From positions 286,695-350,694 of the forward strand of contig CACHCY010000001.1 in NCBI GenBank assembly GCA_902578495.1: a stretch of 64,000 nt of DNA, in the 5' to 3' direction. How positions within the stretch are numbered: the first letter of the stretch is position 1; each line of letters begins with the position of its first letter. The notes under the pieces were generated by a model. The model made no database searches and had not been told where the DNA came from. It saw only the letters and a list, made by a program, of their open reading frames with translations. A program made the position numbers and the translations under genes. This DNA comes from an uncultured SAR86 cluster bacterium. GTDB taxonomy: Bacteria; Pseudomonadota; Gammaproteobacteria; Magnimaribacterales; AG-339-G14. Of the stretch, positions 63,789 through 64,000 are shown piece by piece.

Positions 63789-64000
63789 GAAATTATTTTT
63801 ACTCTTTTTTTCAGCTGTCTTTTCAAGCAATAGTTTCTTGTTTATTGAGACGAGCGATCAGTTCGTATCTCCTGAGGAGGCATATACTATCACTATAAAT
63901 TCTTTTGATAATCATGTTTTAATAGATTTGAAACTACATCAAAATGTTTACGTTTATTCCGATAAGCTAAACTTCACAATCTGTCCGGAAAATAAAAATT
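63787..64000 (+). CDS. DsbD-like N-terminal domain protein (partial, runs off window)
   Basis: [71 protein letters not shown]: signal peptide then DsbD-alpha-like sequence. Not in the ORF track. Confidence 0.6.
   Translation, partial: MKLFLLFFSAVFSSNSFLFIETSDQFVSPEEAYTITINSFDNHVLIDLKLHQNVYVYSDKLNFTICPENKN

Overview
Gene-dense, AT-rich, streamlined gammaproteobacterial chromosome segment, plausibly a marine SAR86-like lineage (a guess from gene content and style only). From 1 to about 16.7 kb the minus strand carries one translation/transcription supercluster: tRNA-Tyr, tRNA-Thr, tuf, tRNA-Trp, secE, nusG, rplKAJL, rpoBC, rpsLG, fusA, rpsJ and rplC (partial). The rest holds birA, tRNA-Thr(TGT), an rraA-like gene, a Gfo/Idh/MocA oxidoreductase, rnr-rlmB-lpxC-secA-argJ-thiE-like, yacG-coaE, an MFS/hydroxyacid dehydrogenase/S46 peptidase operon, a D-aminoacylase-like amidohydrolase, amt, lipid-desaturase genes, DUF3604 plus sulfatase, a GT2/PAP2-flippase/GT39 cassette attached to ilvBHC, rluD, bamD, two tandem DUF5916 outer-membrane-type proteins, rsmD, rho, trxA, ilvD, a yejF-like gene and the start of a DsbD-like gene. 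I saw no mobile elements, CRISPR arrays or rRNA. No clear new defence or mobile system was found. The most notable signals are: (i) the tuf stop codon built from the first two bases of tRNA-Trp, (ii) an rraA-like CDS ending inside an antisense tRNA-Thr, (iii) a consensus promoter straddling the birA start codon, (iv) divergent genes whose ATGs share one CATG, (v) a consensus promoter/palindrome where tufA would normally sit, and (vi) a three-gene lipid-linked sugar cassette chained to ilvC.
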